A stretch of DNA of 40,322 nt from a bacterium. Lineage in GTDB: Bacteria > Desulfobacterota > Binatia > UBA12015. Made by a program: the position numbers and the translations under genes. The stretch covers positions 1-40,322 of the forward strand of contig JAUIFY010000016.1 in NCBI GenBank assembly GCA_030430245.1. Direction: 5' to 3'. Shown here one piece after another: positions 14,836 through 23,998 of this stretch (position 1 is the first letter of the stretch; each line of letters starts with the position of its first letter). The notes beneath the pieces are model-generated. The model made no database searches, was not told the origin of the DNA, and was given only the letters and a program-made list of their open reading frames with translations.

Positions 14836-17427
14836 ATGGCACGCATCGGATTCCGCCCCCTCGTCGTTCTCCTGCTCCTCTCGCTCCTGCCGAAGCCGAG
14901 CGGAGCCGCCGATCCGGCAGCCGAATGCCAGTCCGCCGTTCCCCGGCTCCTCGGCCGATGCGTCGGCAAGGCCGCGCAATCCGAGCTGGGGTGCCACTGG
15001 CGCACCGGCGCGGCCTGCGCCCCCGGGGACGGGCGCACGGAGAACGCGCTCGACCGACTCGAGCAGGCGCTCCGCCGGAGGTGTCGCTCCGAGGAAGCGA
15101 TCGCGGCCGCCGGCTACGCGCCCCTCGACCAGGCGGGACTCGCGCAACACCTTCGAGCGACCTGTGCGCGCGAGGTGGAGACGCTTCGCGCGACGACCTA
15201 CGCGAACGACTCGGGGAACGCACTCGAGCGACGATGCAGACGGGCCGTCGGACGCGAAGGACGACGCCTTCTCACGCGCCTCCTCGGCGCGACCGGCACG
15301 TGCGGGAAGCGGGCCTGCGATCTGGCGACGGTCGAGGCGCGCCACGCCGAGCTCGCGGCGAAGGCCGCCACGCGCATCGACGCCGCCTGCCCGGACGTCG
15401 AGGCGATCCTCGGCATGGACGCCGCGACGTTCGTCGCGCAAACGCGATCCCAGCTGGCGGCCGTCGCCGCCGCGCCGTGCGATCCGCTCGACCCTTCCCA
15501 GTGCCTGTTCCCGTTCCCGAACGACTACTTCACCCGCACCGACCCGACGGCGCCCAGCGGCCGGCGGCTCGCACTCGGGCCGACGGCGCTGCCCGCGAAC
15601 AACGTGGGAAGCCGCGTCGACCCGGATCGATGGAACGAGCTCGACGGCTTCTCGACGGGCCCACTCGGCCTCGCCCACCTCGAGGACGCGGATCTCGAGG
15701 CGAGTGGCGTCGCTCCCCTCGCCGACATCGCGCAATCGATGGTGCCGGGCGCGAGCGTCGTTCTCGTCGACTCCGAGACGGGCGAACGCCAGCTTCACTG
15801 GGTCGAGCGAGACATGGTCCCGCCCGACCTCTCCGAGCGCGCGGTCCTGCTCCGCGTCGGGAAGAACCTGAAGAACGGCCATCGCTACCTCGTGGCGATG
15901 CGCGGCATGCGCGATGGCGACGGCGCGCCTCTCCCGCCGAGCGCGACCTTCGCCGCGTACCGCGATCGGACGCCGACCCGTCAGCTCTCGGTCGAAGCCC
16001 GGCGGCCGGCGATGGAGCGACTCTTCGCCGAGCTGGAGGCGGCCGGCATCCCGCGCAGCGACCTCCAGCTCGCGTGGGACTTCACGACCCAGAGCACGGA
16101 GAGCGTGTCGCGAAAGCTCCTCCACATGCGCGACGACGCGCTCGACGGCGTCCTCGGCGCCGCGGCGCCGAGCTTCGACGTGGAGACGGTGATCGAGCCC
16201 CTCAACGCCGACATCTTCCGGCGAATCGACGGGACGTTCCAGGTGCCGCTCTACTTGACGAACGGGGGCGCGCCGGGGTCGACCCTGCGTCGGGACGCGA
16301 ACGGTCTTCCGTTCAACGACGGAGACTTCTTCACGGCACGCTTCCGGTGCCTGGTTCCCTACGCGGCAACGACCGGCGGCACCTCGCCCGCCGTACCGGG
16401 GCGCGGCCTGCTCTACGGACACGGGCTGCTCGGCTCGGAAGGCGAGACCGGCGCGAGCCACGTGCGCGACATGTCGAGCGAGCACAACTTCATCGTGTGC
16501 GGCACGCGTTGGAGCGGCTTCTCGGAGGAGGACCTCCCGACCGTCTTCAACGTGCTGACGAACTACTCGAACTTCCCCAAGTTCATCGACCGCCAGCACC
16601 AGGGCATCCTGAACTTCATGGTCCTCGGCCGGATGCTCCGCCATCCCGACGGCTTCGCGTCCCATCCGGCATTTCAGGTCGGCGGGCAGTCCGTCATCGA
16701 CCCGAGCGCGACGTTCTACGACGGCAACAGCCAGGGCGGCATCCTCGGTGGCGTCCTCGCCGCGGTGGAACGTGACGTGACGCGTTTCGTTCTCGGGGTG
16801 CCGGGCATCAACTACAGCACGCTTCTCAGCCGGAGCAAGGACTTCGCACCGTTCTTCGCCGTCCTGCAGGGAACGTATCCCGACGGCCTCGATCGGGCGC
16901 TCCTCCTGTCCCTCGCGCAAACGATGTGGGACCAGACGGACCCCAGCGGGCACATCGGCCACGTGACGTCCGACACCTATCCCGGCACGCCACCGAAGAA
17001 GCTCCTCTACCACGTCGCGTTCGCCGACCATCAGGTGGCGAACGTGACGGTCGAGGTCGCGGCGCGAACGAACGGCGCCCACATCCACCAGCCGGCTTTG
17101 GCGCCGACCAAGATCGTGCCCGACGTCCAGCCCTTCTTCGACATCCCGGCGATCCCCGCCTATCCGTTCGACGGCTCGGCCGTCATCATGTGGGACAGCG
17201 GCAACCCGGCACCGCCCGTCGAGAACGTTCCTCCCGAGCCACTCGATCCGGACGACCCGGCATTCGCCGACCTGGGCATCTGCGCGCAGATCCGCGATTC
17301 GGACCCGCACGAGTGTCCGAGGCGACAGCCGAGCGCGCGGCTGCAGAAGTCGGAGTTCCTGAAGACCGGCGGCGCGGTGATCGACGTCTGCGGCGGGGGC
17401 CCCTGCTTCGCGCCGTCGAACGGGTGA
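14836..17427 (+). CDS. Large secreted alpha/beta-hydrolase with Cys-rich N-terminal region
   Basis: An 863-residue exported protein. Residues 1-24 are a signal peptide ending PSGAA. Residues about 30-205 are helical and Cys-rich with spaced single cysteines (for example ECQSAV, GRCVG, RRRCRS, TCGKRACD, DAACPD). The remainder begins with CLFPFPNDYF and resembles secreted alpha/beta hydrolases. YGHGLLGS looks like the oxyanion-hole loop, and GNSQG (nucleophile Ser632) is a perfect GxSxG elbow. A late ADHQVANV segment could hold the catalytic His, and one of several Asp could be the acid. It should be a periplasmic or secreted esterase, lipase or related enzyme. The Cys-rich head may be disulfide-linked. 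The substrate is unknown; I do not recognise a named family. Confidence 0.8.
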   Translation: MARIGFRPLVVLLLLSLLPKPSGAADPAAECQSAVPRLLGRCVGKAAQSELGCHWRTGAACAPGDGRTENALDRLEQALRRRCRSEEAIAAAGYAPLDQAGLAQHLRATCAREVETLRATTYANDSGNALERRCRRAVGREGRRLLTRLLGATGTCGKRACDLATVEARHAELAAKAATRIDAACPDVEAILGMDAATFVAQTRSQLAAVAAAPCDPLDPSQCLFPFPNDYFTRTDPTAPSGRRLALGPTALPANNVGSRVDPDRWNELDGFSTGPLGLAHLEDADLEASGVAPLADIAQSMVPGASVVLVDSETGERQLHWVERDMVPPDLSERAVLLRVGKNLKNGHRYLVAMRGMRDGDGAPLPPSATFAAYRDRTPTRQLSVEARRPAMERLFAELEAAGIPRSDLQLAWDFTTQSTESVSRKLLHMRDDALDGVLGAAAPSFDVETVIEPLNADIFRRIDGTFQVPLYLTNGGAPGSTLRRDANGLPFNDGDFFTARFRCLVPYAATTGGTSPAVPGRGLLYGHGLLGSEGETGASHVRDMSSEHNFIVCGTRWSGFSEEDLPTVFNVLTNYSNFPKFIDRQHQGILNFMVLGRMLRHPDGFASHPAFQVGGQSVIDPSATFYDGNSQGGILGGVLAAVERDVTRFVLGVPGINYSTLLSRSKDFAPFFAVLQGTYPDGLDRALLLSLAQTMWDQTDPSGHIGHVTSDTYPGTPPKKLLYHVAFADHQVANVTVEVAARTNGAHIHQPALAPTKIVPDVQPFFDIPAIPAYPFDGSAVIMWDSGNPAPPVENVPPEPLDPDDPAFADLGICAQIRDSDPHECPRRQPSARLQKSEFLKTGGAVIDVCGGGPCFAPSNG

Positions 17428-17451
17428 CCGCCCCTACTGCGGAGGGATCGT

Positions 17452-17490
17452 CGGGACCGAGTCGTAGGCGAGCGGTCCGGCCTGGTCCCG
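17452..17490. terminator. Inverted repeat between convergent genes
   Basis: CGGGACC at 17452-17458 pairs perfectly with GGTCCCG at 17484-17490 around a 25-base loop. It lies between the convergent secreted hydrolase and amidohydrolase genes. The loop is long and there is no U-tract, so this is a weak terminator candidate. Confidence 0.3.
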
Positions 17491-17516
17491 GTCGCCGCGG
17501 CCTCGCGAGCCGGGCT

Positions 17517-18692
17517 TCACGCAGGCGGCCGCACGCCGTAGAGCTCGGCCGCGGTGTCCGTCAGGACCTTCCGGAGCGTCGCGTCGGGGAGGCCGGCGAG
17601 CACCTTCTCCGCGTAGAGCCGCGGGTGGGTGCCCGCGCTGGCCGGCCCCGGGGCCTGACACGTGGGATGCGGGTAGTCGGTCTCGAAGAGCAGGTTGTCC
17701 GGATACTGCTCGATCGCGCTCGCGATGCCTTTCTCCTCGAACCAGAAGCTGGCGTAGATCTGGCGTCGGAAATACTCGCTCGGCAGCAGGTCGTACTCCG
17801 GATGCTCCTCGCGCACGCCGTTGTTCACCCACTGCCAGTCCATCGCCTCGACGACGAACGGGATCCAGCTCGCCCCGGACTCGACCGAGATCATCTTGAG
17901 CTTCGGAAAGCGGTGGCAGATGCCGCCGAAGACGATCTCCGTGAGACACCGCGCGTTGTCGATGAACGCGAGTACCGATACGCGCGCGAAGTTGGCCTTC
18001 CATCCGATGTTGGCCTGGTCCTGCATGAGATCGCTCAGATCACCGCCACCGACGTGGAAGCTGATGTTCATCCCCGCCTCCTGGGCCACCGCCCAGATCG
18101 GATCCCAATGGCGATCACGAAGGACCGGCTGGTCGTGCGCCTCGGGCGTGTTGCACATGAGCACGGCCTTGTAGCCGAGCTTCGCGCAGCGCTCGATCTC
18201 CTTCACGGATTCGTCGATGTCCCAGAAGGGAGTCGCCATCACCGGGATGAGCCGGTTCGCGTCGGCGGAACAGAACTCGAGGAGGAAGTCGTTGTAGGCG
18301 CGGACGCAATCGAGAACCAACTCGGGATCGTCCAGCTTCCGGAAGTTCGCGGAACCGAAGCCCCCGACGTTCGGGTAGAGGACCTGCGCGAAGATCTTCT
18401 CGTCGTCCATGAAGGCGAGACGCGCGTTGGCGTCGTACATCGACTCGGGAATGTCGTCGAAGGAATTGCGAAAGTCGGGAGGCGTTCCGGTGTGGCCGGC
18501 CATCGAGTAGGCACCCGGCAGCCCGACCGGCGTATCGCCGGCGAACCAGAGGTCGCGGCCGTCGATTCGCTTGATGTGCGGAACGCGATCGCCCCACTTC
18601 GACGAGAGACGCGACGTCCAGACGTCGGCGGGCTCGGTCAGATGGGTGTCGATGTCGATGACGGCGTAGCGGTCGAACAGCTCGGTGCTCAT
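17517..18692 (-). CDS. Amidohydrolase family 2 (COG2159-type) enzyme
   Basis: A 391-residue cytoplasmic TIM-barrel metal hydrolase/decarboxylase. The N-terminal VIDIDTHLTEPADVW holds the Asp15-x-His17 metal motif with the EP usual in this subgroup. SFHVGGGD contains the second metal-ligand His, SGASWIPF is a conserved turn, and LLFETDYPHPTC carries the catalytic/metal Asp. Members hydrolyse or decarboxylate cyclic and aromatic acids, and many remain uncharacterised. The start ATG at 18692 is preceded by GAGAGGA. Only 22 bp separate it from the upstream SDR gene, so the two are very likely one transcript acting on a common substrate, plausibly in lipid, terpenoid or xenobiotic breakdown (inference). 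Confidence 0.9.
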   Translation of the reverse strand: MSTELFDRYAVIDIDTHLTEPADVWTSRLSSKWGDRVPHIKRIDGRDLWFAGDTPVGLPGAYSMAGHTGTPPDFRNSFDDIPESMYDANARLAFMDDEKIFAQVLYPNVGGFGSANFRKLDDPELVLDCVRAYNDFLLEFCSADANRLIPVMATPFWDIDESVKEIERCAKLGYKAVLMCNTPEAHDQPVLRDRHWDPIWAVAQEAGMNISFHVGGGDLSDLMQDQANIGWKANFARVSVLAFIDNARCLTEIVFGGICHRFPKLKMISVESGASWIPFVVEAMDWQWVNNGVREEHPEYDLLPSEYFRRQIYASFWFEEKGIASAIEQYPDNLLFETDYPHPTCQAPGPASAGTHPRLYAEKVLAGLPDATLRKVLTDTAAELYGVRPPA

Positions 18693-18714
18693 CTCTACGT
18701 CCTCTCTTCGGGGA

Positions 18715-19467
18715 TCAGCCAGTGGAAACGGCCTGGTCGGCGGCCCACACGGCGCCATGGACGGCCACGGCCTCGTCGGACGCGAGGAAGGCCATCACGT
18801 TCACGATGTCCTCGGCGGTGCTCATCGGGCGGAACCCCTGATACCGCTTCATGAGGGCGCCATCCATGTTGTCGGGAAACTGGATTCCGTGAACGAGGCT
18901 CGTGTTCACGCCCGACGGCGCGACGCAGTTGATGCGCACTCCGGTCTTCACGAACTCCATCGCCAGTGCGTTGCTCATGTTGATCAAGCCGGCCTTGCTG
19001 GCGCAGTACCCGACCGTGTAGGCCTGGCCCATCAGCCCCGCGTTCGACGCGACGTTCACGATGTTGCCGCCCGTGGCGATCAGGTGGGGGATCGCCGCCT
19101 GCGACAGGAAGAACGGCCCCGACAGATTGACCGCCAGCATCAGGTTCCAGTCTTCCTCGGTCGTCTCCGTCGCGTGCGAGAAGCGGACGACCCCGGCGAC
19201 GTTCAGCAGCACGTCGAGCTTGCCCAGCTGCTCGACGCAGTCCGCGATCGCGGCGAAGCAGGCGTCCCGCTTCGTGACGTCGCACGATGCGATCTCCATC
19301 GACCCGCCGGCATCGCGCACCATCGACGCGGTCTCCTTCAGACCATCCGCGTTGACGTCGACGCCGTAGAGCCGTGCCCCCTCGGATCCGAAGCGAACAC
19401 ACGTGGCGCGACCGATGCCGGAAGCGGCACCCGTCACGAAAACGACCTTGCCATCGTACCGAGCCAT
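18715..19467 (-). CDS. Short-chain dehydrogenase/reductase (classical SDR)
   Basis: A 250-residue NAD(P)-dependent oxidoreductase. The Rossmann glycine motif is TGAASGIGRA (12-21); an Asp at the end of the second strand (YGVDVNA) favours NAD(H). LNVAG (88-92) stabilises the fold. The catalytic tetrad is Asn114, Ser141, Tyr154 and Lys158 (YCASK). The C-terminal PMSTAEDIVNVMAFLASDEA and a final GAVWAADQAVSTG are typical. It would oxidise or reduce a hydroxyl/keto group on an unknown substrate. The start ATG at 19467 follows a GGGAAGG-like site; an upstream in-frame ATG (MLGKAP) is possible. It is the first gene of a pair with the amidohydrolase. Confidence 0.94.
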   Translation of the reverse strand: MARYDGKVVFVTGAASGIGRATCVRFGSEGARLYGVDVNADGLKETASMVRDAGGSMEIASCDVTKRDACFAAIADCVEQLGKLDVLLNVAGVVRFSHATETTEEDWNLMLAVNLSGPFFLSQAAIPHLIATGGNIVNVASNAGLMGQAYTVGYCASKAGLINMSNALAMEFVKTGVRINCVAPSGVNTSLVHGIQFPDNMDGALMKRYQGFRPMSTAEDIVNVMAFLASDEAVAVHGAVWAADQAVSTG

Positions 19468-19654
19468 GGGGGCCTTCCCTAGCATTTCCACGGACGTTCG
19501 CTGCAACCCCGCGCCCGTTTCGACGCCCGTGGCACGCACCTCCACCCAGCGGCGTCGCATCAGCGAATTCCGGCGTCTTTCGCCCCGAGGCGGGAGGCCC
19601 GCAGGTGACGGGGGTGTTGCAACGAACGTCGCCTACCCGCAAGCTCTCGTGCAG

Positions 19655-22600
19655 ATGCGGTGCGCGGGCTGCGATACCGAGCTGATCGCCGGCAAGAAGT
19701 TCTGCCACGTCTGCGGCGAGAAGGCGCCCGGGGAATGCCCGAATTGCGGGGCAGCGGTGGCGCCGGACTTTCGGTTCTGTCCGGATTGCGGGACATCGCT
19801 CACGGCGGACGGGACGACGGCGCCCATCACACGGACACCGCCGGTGGATGAACGGCTCCGCCACCTGCCCGAAGCGCTGGCGCAGAAGCTTCGGAGTGCC
19901 TCCGACGCGACCGGGGAACGCAAGCGCGTCACGGTGTTGTTCTGCGACCTCGCCGGCTCGACGGCCATCGCGGAGAACCTCGACCCCGAGGTCTTCCGCG
20001 ACCTGCTCGATCGCTATCTCGCGTTGACGTTCCAGGAGATCTCGCGCTTCGAGGGGCTCGTGAACCAGCTCGCCGGCGACGGCCTGATGGCGCTGTTCGG
20101 CGCACCGATCGCACACGAGGACGAGCCCGAGCGCGCCGTGCGCGCGGCGCTCGCCATCCAGGACGCGCTCGTCGGACTCTCGGCGACGCTCGAAGACGAG
20201 CTCGGATTTCCGCTCGAGGCCCGGATCGGCGTCCACACGGGCATGGTCGTCGCCGGCACGGTCGGCAACGACCTCAAGATGGACTACACGGCAATCGGCG
20301 ACACGACGAACCTGGCGTCGCGGCTCCAAGGCCTCGCGCGGCCCGGAACCGTGCTCATCAGCGATGCGACCGCGCAGCTCGTCCAGGGGCGCTTCGACTT
20401 GCGACGACTGCCGCCGTTCGAGGTCCGCGGCAAGACCGGCCGCATCGTGGCGCACGAGGTCGGGGGCGGAGCCGACGCGGTCACGCCGATGGAGATCGCC
20501 GAAGCGCGCGGCCTGACGCCGTTCGTCGGCCGCAGCGCCGAGCTCGATCAGCTCGACGCCTGCTTCGACCGACTCGATCGCGGCCTCTTCCAGATCGTCG
20601 AGGTGGTCGGAGCGGCCGGCTCCGGAAAGTCCCGCCTGCTGTACGAGTTCCGCCGTCACCTCATGGACGAGGGGCCCATTCTGTTCGAAGGCCGCTGCTC
20701 CGCGCTCGGCCGAAGCACTCCTTACGGGGTCTGGGAGGGAATGCTGAGGACGTTCGTCGGCGCCGCGGCGAGCGACGAGGATGCGGAGATCGTCCGCAAG
20801 GTCGACACCCTTCTCGTCCAGCCGGGCTACACGACGGAAGCCGAGGCTCCGTATCTGTGCCGGTTCCTCGGCGTCAATACCGAGGCGATCGCCGCGGAGC
20901 CCGGGGAGATCACCGCGAAGAACATCGGCAACGCGTACCAATCCATGATGATCCGCGCGGCGGCTCAGGGGCGCCTGGTCATGATCCTGGAGGACGTCCA
21001 GTGGATCGACGACGCATCGCGCGCCGGATTGGACGAGATCCTCTCTTCGATCGAAGCACTCGGAGCCATGTTCGTCGTCACGCACCGTCCGGACTACGAG
21101 CACGACTGGCAGATCAACGGAGCGGTGACACGACTCCGACTCCGCCCGCTTCCACCAGACGAATCCCGGGACATCGTGCGCGCGGTCGCCGGCGGCGAGC
21201 TCCCGGGTGCTCTGGAGGAGCGGATCGTGCAGCGCGCCGAAGGAAACCCGTTCTTCCTCGAGGAGGTCACCCGCAAGCTCGTGGACGAGGGCGCGATCGA
21301 GCGCGCCGGGGGACGTGCCCTTCTCACGCGCGATGTCGACGACATCGAGATTCCCGCCACAGTCCAGGAGGTGATGACGGCCCGTCTCGATCATCTGCGT
21401 CCCAACGCGAAACGCGTCGCACAGGTGGCGGCGGTGCTCGGACGTCAGTTCCGGACCGGCGCCCTCGCGAGCCTCCTCGCCTCCGAAGAGATCGACGTCG
21501 GCGCCGAGCTCACGGAGCTGGAGCGCGCCGGCATTCTCCACCGAAAGAACACCGGTGGCGCCGACGAGTACCGGTTCGGCGAGAGCTTCACGCAGGAGGT
21601 CGCCTACGACAGCCTGCTCCTGCGGGAGCGCCGGCGACTCCACGATCGGGTCGCGGAGCTGCTTCGCCGCGACGAAGACCAACCCCTGGCGACGCGGGAA
21701 GCGCAGGTCGGACGCCACTTCGCCCGCGGCAACGACCCCGAGCGGGGCATCGAGGCCCTCATCGGCGCGGGAGAGCGTGCCGAGTCCATCCCTTCCTACG
21801 GCGACGCGATCCGGCTCTACGCCGAGGCCTGGGAGATCGCCGAAGCGGCTCTTCAGGAGCCGGGGGCACGGAGCCGCGAGCTACGACACTGGGCGCTCCG
21901 CGCTGCACTGCGCCTGAGCCACACCACGGTGATGTACGGAACCGCGAACGCGACGATGGTCGACCGCGCCGCCAGCCGGGGGATCGAGCTGGCCCGCGAG
22001 CTCGACGACACCGACGCCCTGGCCCGCCTCTTCTCGAGCCACGGGATGTTCGTCATGAACCGCGGCCAGGAACGGTTCGGCGAGGGGCTCGATTTCATCC
22101 GGGAGGGCTACGCCGTCGCCCGCGCGGCGGGGAACGAGCACGCGGCCGCGACCCTCATGCGGTCCTTGTCCTTCGGCTATCTCCTCGACGGCCGCTTCGA
22201 CGATGCCGAGCGGCAGATCACCGAAACGCTGGCCGAGCTCGAGCGACTCCAGCGGGGAGAGCGGTTCTCCGACACCTACATGGGCGCGCGCTTCTTTCGC
22301 CAGCGCGTCCTGTACGAGTCGGACCGCTTCGACGCCGCCGAGGCATTCGCGCGCGAGACTCTGACCCTCGCGCTGCAGGCGAAGAATCGGACGATCGAGA
22401 GCGGAACGACGGCAGGCCTCGCTTCCCTCTGCTTCGTCGTGGGGCGCTATGAAGAGGCAATCGACTGGGCGAACCGTGCGATCCCCCTGGCGGTCGAAAT
22501 CGACAACATTGGAGCGGCGCGCTCCGGTGCGGCGATCCGCGCCCTCGCACGCGTCTCGCTCGGGAAGGCCGCGAACCGCCCCGGCGAAACGGAGCTGATG

Positions 22601-23062
22601 CAGCGGGGCCTCCTCACGAGCGGCGACCTCGCCATCAACATGGACATGATCATCAGCGCCCTCATCGTGTGTGGCGAGGTCGAACGGGCGCGGAAGCTCG
22701 CGGATCTGGCGACCACGCGCGCCGGCGGGCGGCTCCGAGCCGCCCGCCTCCATCTCGCGAAGGGCGAGGCACTCGTCGCGGGACACGACGGCGATCCCTG
22801 CGGTGCATACAGCTCCTACACCGATGCCCTCGCACTCGCGAACGAGATCGGTGCGCGGTCGGTCGCCGCTCGTGCCCGACTCGGACTCGGGCATCTCGCC
22901 CTCTGCCGAGGCGAAGATGCGATCGCGCGCGAGAATCTCGAGGCGGCGCTCGCCGGCTGCGAAGCCCTTGGGCTCGTGCACTACGCTCGTCAAGCACGAG
23001 TGCTTCTCGACGCGCTCGAGCCGACCCCACCACCGGAGAGCCAACCCGAGCTCGCCGGCTGA
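19655..23062 (+). CDS. Zinc-ribbon / class III adenylate cyclase / AAA ATPase / TPR signalling protein
   Basis: About 1135 residues. Domains: a double zinc ribbon at 3-46 (CAGC, CHVC, CPNC, CPDC); a class III cyclase at about 88-270 with VTVLFCDLAGST (metal Asp98), QLAGDGLMALFG (metal Asp142) and DYTAIGDTTNLASRL; an AAA/STAND ATPase with Walker A GAAGSGKS (319-326) and Walker B LVMILEDVQWIDD (Asp447); then a long TPR-like helical C-terminus. Proteins of this layout are thought to make cAMP under the control of a STAND-type sensor. The start is ATG 19655 or GTG 19649, both before the first Cys pair, with no clear Shine-Dalgarno. It is divergent from the SDR gene. The ligand sensed by the TPR part is unknown. 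Confidence 0.92.
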   Translation: MRCAGCDTELIAGKKFCHVCGEKAPGECPNCGAAVAPDFRFCPDCGTSLTADGTTAPITRTPPVDERLRHLPEALAQKLRSASDATGERKRVTVLFCDLAGSTAIAENLDPEVFRDLLDRYLALTFQEISRFEGLVNQLAGDGLMALFGAPIAHEDEPERAVRAALAIQDALVGLSATLEDELGFPLEARIGVHTGMVVAGTVGNDLKMDYTAIGDTTNLASRLQGLARPGTVLISDATAQLVQGRFDLRRLPPFEVRGKTGRIVAHEVGGGADAVTPMEIAEARGLTPFVGRSAELDQLDACFDRLDRGLFQIVEVVGAAGSGKSRLLYEFRRHLMDEGPILFEGRCSALGRSTPYGVWEGMLRTFVGAAASDEDAEIVRKVDTLLVQPGYTTEAEAPYLCRFLGVNTEAIAAEPGEITAKNIGNAYQSMMIRAAAQGRLVMILEDVQWIDDASRAGLDEILSSIEALGAMFVVTHRPDYEHDWQINGAVTRLRLRPLPPDESRDIVRAVAGGELPGALEERIVQRAEGNPFFLEEVTRKLVDEGAIERAGGRALLTRDVDDIEIPATVQEVMTARLDHLRPNAKRVAQVAAVLGRQFRTGALASLLASEEIDVGAELTELERAGILHRKNTGGADEYRFGESFTQEVAYDSLLLRERRRLHDRVAELLRRDEDQPLATREAQVGRHFARGNDPERGIEALIGAGERAESIPSYGDAIRLYAEAWEIAEAALQEPGARSRELRHWALRAALRLSHTTVMYGTANATMVDRAASRGIELARELDDTDALARLFSSHGMFVMNRGQERFGEGLDFIREGYAVARAAGNEHAAATLMRSLSFGYLLDGRFDDAERQITETLAELERLQRGERFSDTYMGARFFRQRVLYESDRFDAAEAFARETLTLALQAKNRTIESGTTAGLASLCFVVGRYEEAIDWANRAIPLAVEIDNIGAARSGAAIRALARVSLGKAANRPGETELMQRGLLTSGDLAINMDMIISALIVCGEVERARKLADLATTRAGGRLRAARLHLAKGEALVAGHDGDPCGAYSSYTDALALANEIGARSVAARARLGLGHLALCRGEDAIARENLEAALAGCEALGLVHYARQARVLLDALEPTPPPESQPELAG

Positions 23063-23076
23063 TCGCGCGGTTTGTC

Positions 23077-23095
23077 CACGATCCTGGACATCGTG
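23077..23095. repeat. Hyphenated 19-bp palindrome
   Basis: CACGAT (23077-23082) and ATCGTG (23090-23095) are perfect inverted halves with a 7-bp spacer, just after the cyclase stop and about 100 bp before the LolA-like start. An overlapping GTCCA/TGGAC pair can also form. It could be a regulator operator or a weak hairpin. Confidence 0.3.
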
Positions 23096-23197
23096 CGCAT
23101 CGCGGCACGACGTCGGGGGGAACGTTCGATCCCCGAGGGGGCCGCGCGTCAAGAATGACTTCCCTGCGCAGGAGCGCTGCGATAAGACACCCGCTCG

Positions 23198-23983
23198 ATG
23201 CACACGACGACCGCTGTCGCGCGCCTGATCCTGGTCTTCGTGCTCTTCTCCGTTCCCGCCCAAGCGGCACCCGAGACGGGCGACCAGGTTCTGAAGGCCG
23301 CACGCGAAGTGCTCTCCCCGATTCGCGACAAGTCGATGAGGGTCACCATGCGCGTCGTCGACCCCGCGGGCGGAGAGCGCGTGCGGCGCCTACGGGGATA
23401 CGAGAAACACGTCGAGAACGCGCGCAAGGTTCTCTGGATCTTCGAGTCGCCTCTCGAGCTACAAGGCACCGGCTTCCTCGCCTGGCAGAATGCGTCCGAA
23501 GCCGACTCCCTTTGGGTCTACTTCCCCGGGCAGCGCCGCGTACGCCGGGTGCCGCCGTCGATCCGAAGCGAGAGATTTCAGGGCAGCATGTTCACCTACG
23601 AGGACCTGGTCGCGGTCTTCTTTCTCGACTTCGACGGAGAGCACGTCCTCGAAGGTACGCGCCCGTGTGGCGACGAACGCCAGTGCTTCGTCGTCGCGAC
23701 CACCCTCGACGAAGGCGCCTTCGCCTACGATCGCCTCCGCACCTGGGTCGACGCGAGCACGCTCCTTCCCATGCGCGTCGAGTTCTTCGGCGACGACCTA
23801 TTGAAGGTGATGAACGTGAAGGAGATCGAGTCCGTCGAGGGCATCCCGTCGATCGTCCGGGTCGACATGGAAAGCCCGAGCCGGGACTGGGTGACTCGAG
23901 TCGAGCTGGACGAGATCGACTACAACGAGGACCTCCGGGACAACATGTTCACCATCGAGTACTTGTCCCAGACCGGCAAGTAG
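23198..23983 (+). CDS. LolA-like outer-membrane lipoprotein-sorting family protein
   Basis: A 261-residue exported protein with a signal peptide cleaved after about residue 23 (PAQA). It belongs to the LolA-like superfamily often labelled outer membrane lipoprotein-sorting protein. Typical strands are WIFESPLELQGTGFLAW, DSLWVYFPGQRRVRRVPPS, then GSMFTYEDLVAVF, and a late LPMRVEFFGDDLLKVMNVKEIE and VTRVELDEIDYNEDL. The fold is a half-closed beta barrel that shields a hydrophobic ligand. Such genes usually sit beside RND/MmpL-type exporters; none is nearby here. The gene is alone on its strand and converges on the enoyl-CoA isomerase gene, 15 bp away. The likely role is carrying lipid or lipoprotein across the periplasm (inference). 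Confidence 0.88.
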   Translation: MHTTTAVARLILVFVLFSVPAQAAPETGDQVLKAAREVLSPIRDKSMRVTMRVVDPAGGERVRRLRGYEKHVENARKVLWIFESPLELQGTGFLAWQNASEADSLWVYFPGQRRVRRVPPSIRSERFQGSMFTYEDLVAVFFLDFDGEHVLEGTRPCGDERQCFVVATTLDEGAFAYDRLRTWVDASTLLPMRVEFFGDDLLKVMNVKEIESVEGIPSIVRVDMESPSRDWVTRVELDEIDYNEDLRDNMFTIEYLSQTGK

Positions 23984-23998
23984 CTCGGCGTGCCCGCG

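Noticed and set aside
13921..17310. Very long reverse open frame of more than 1100 codons opposite the DksA-like and secreted hydrolase genes
   Set aside because: It is antisense to the clear forward genes, Arg-rich and without family signatures. Such frames are normal in high-G+C DNA.
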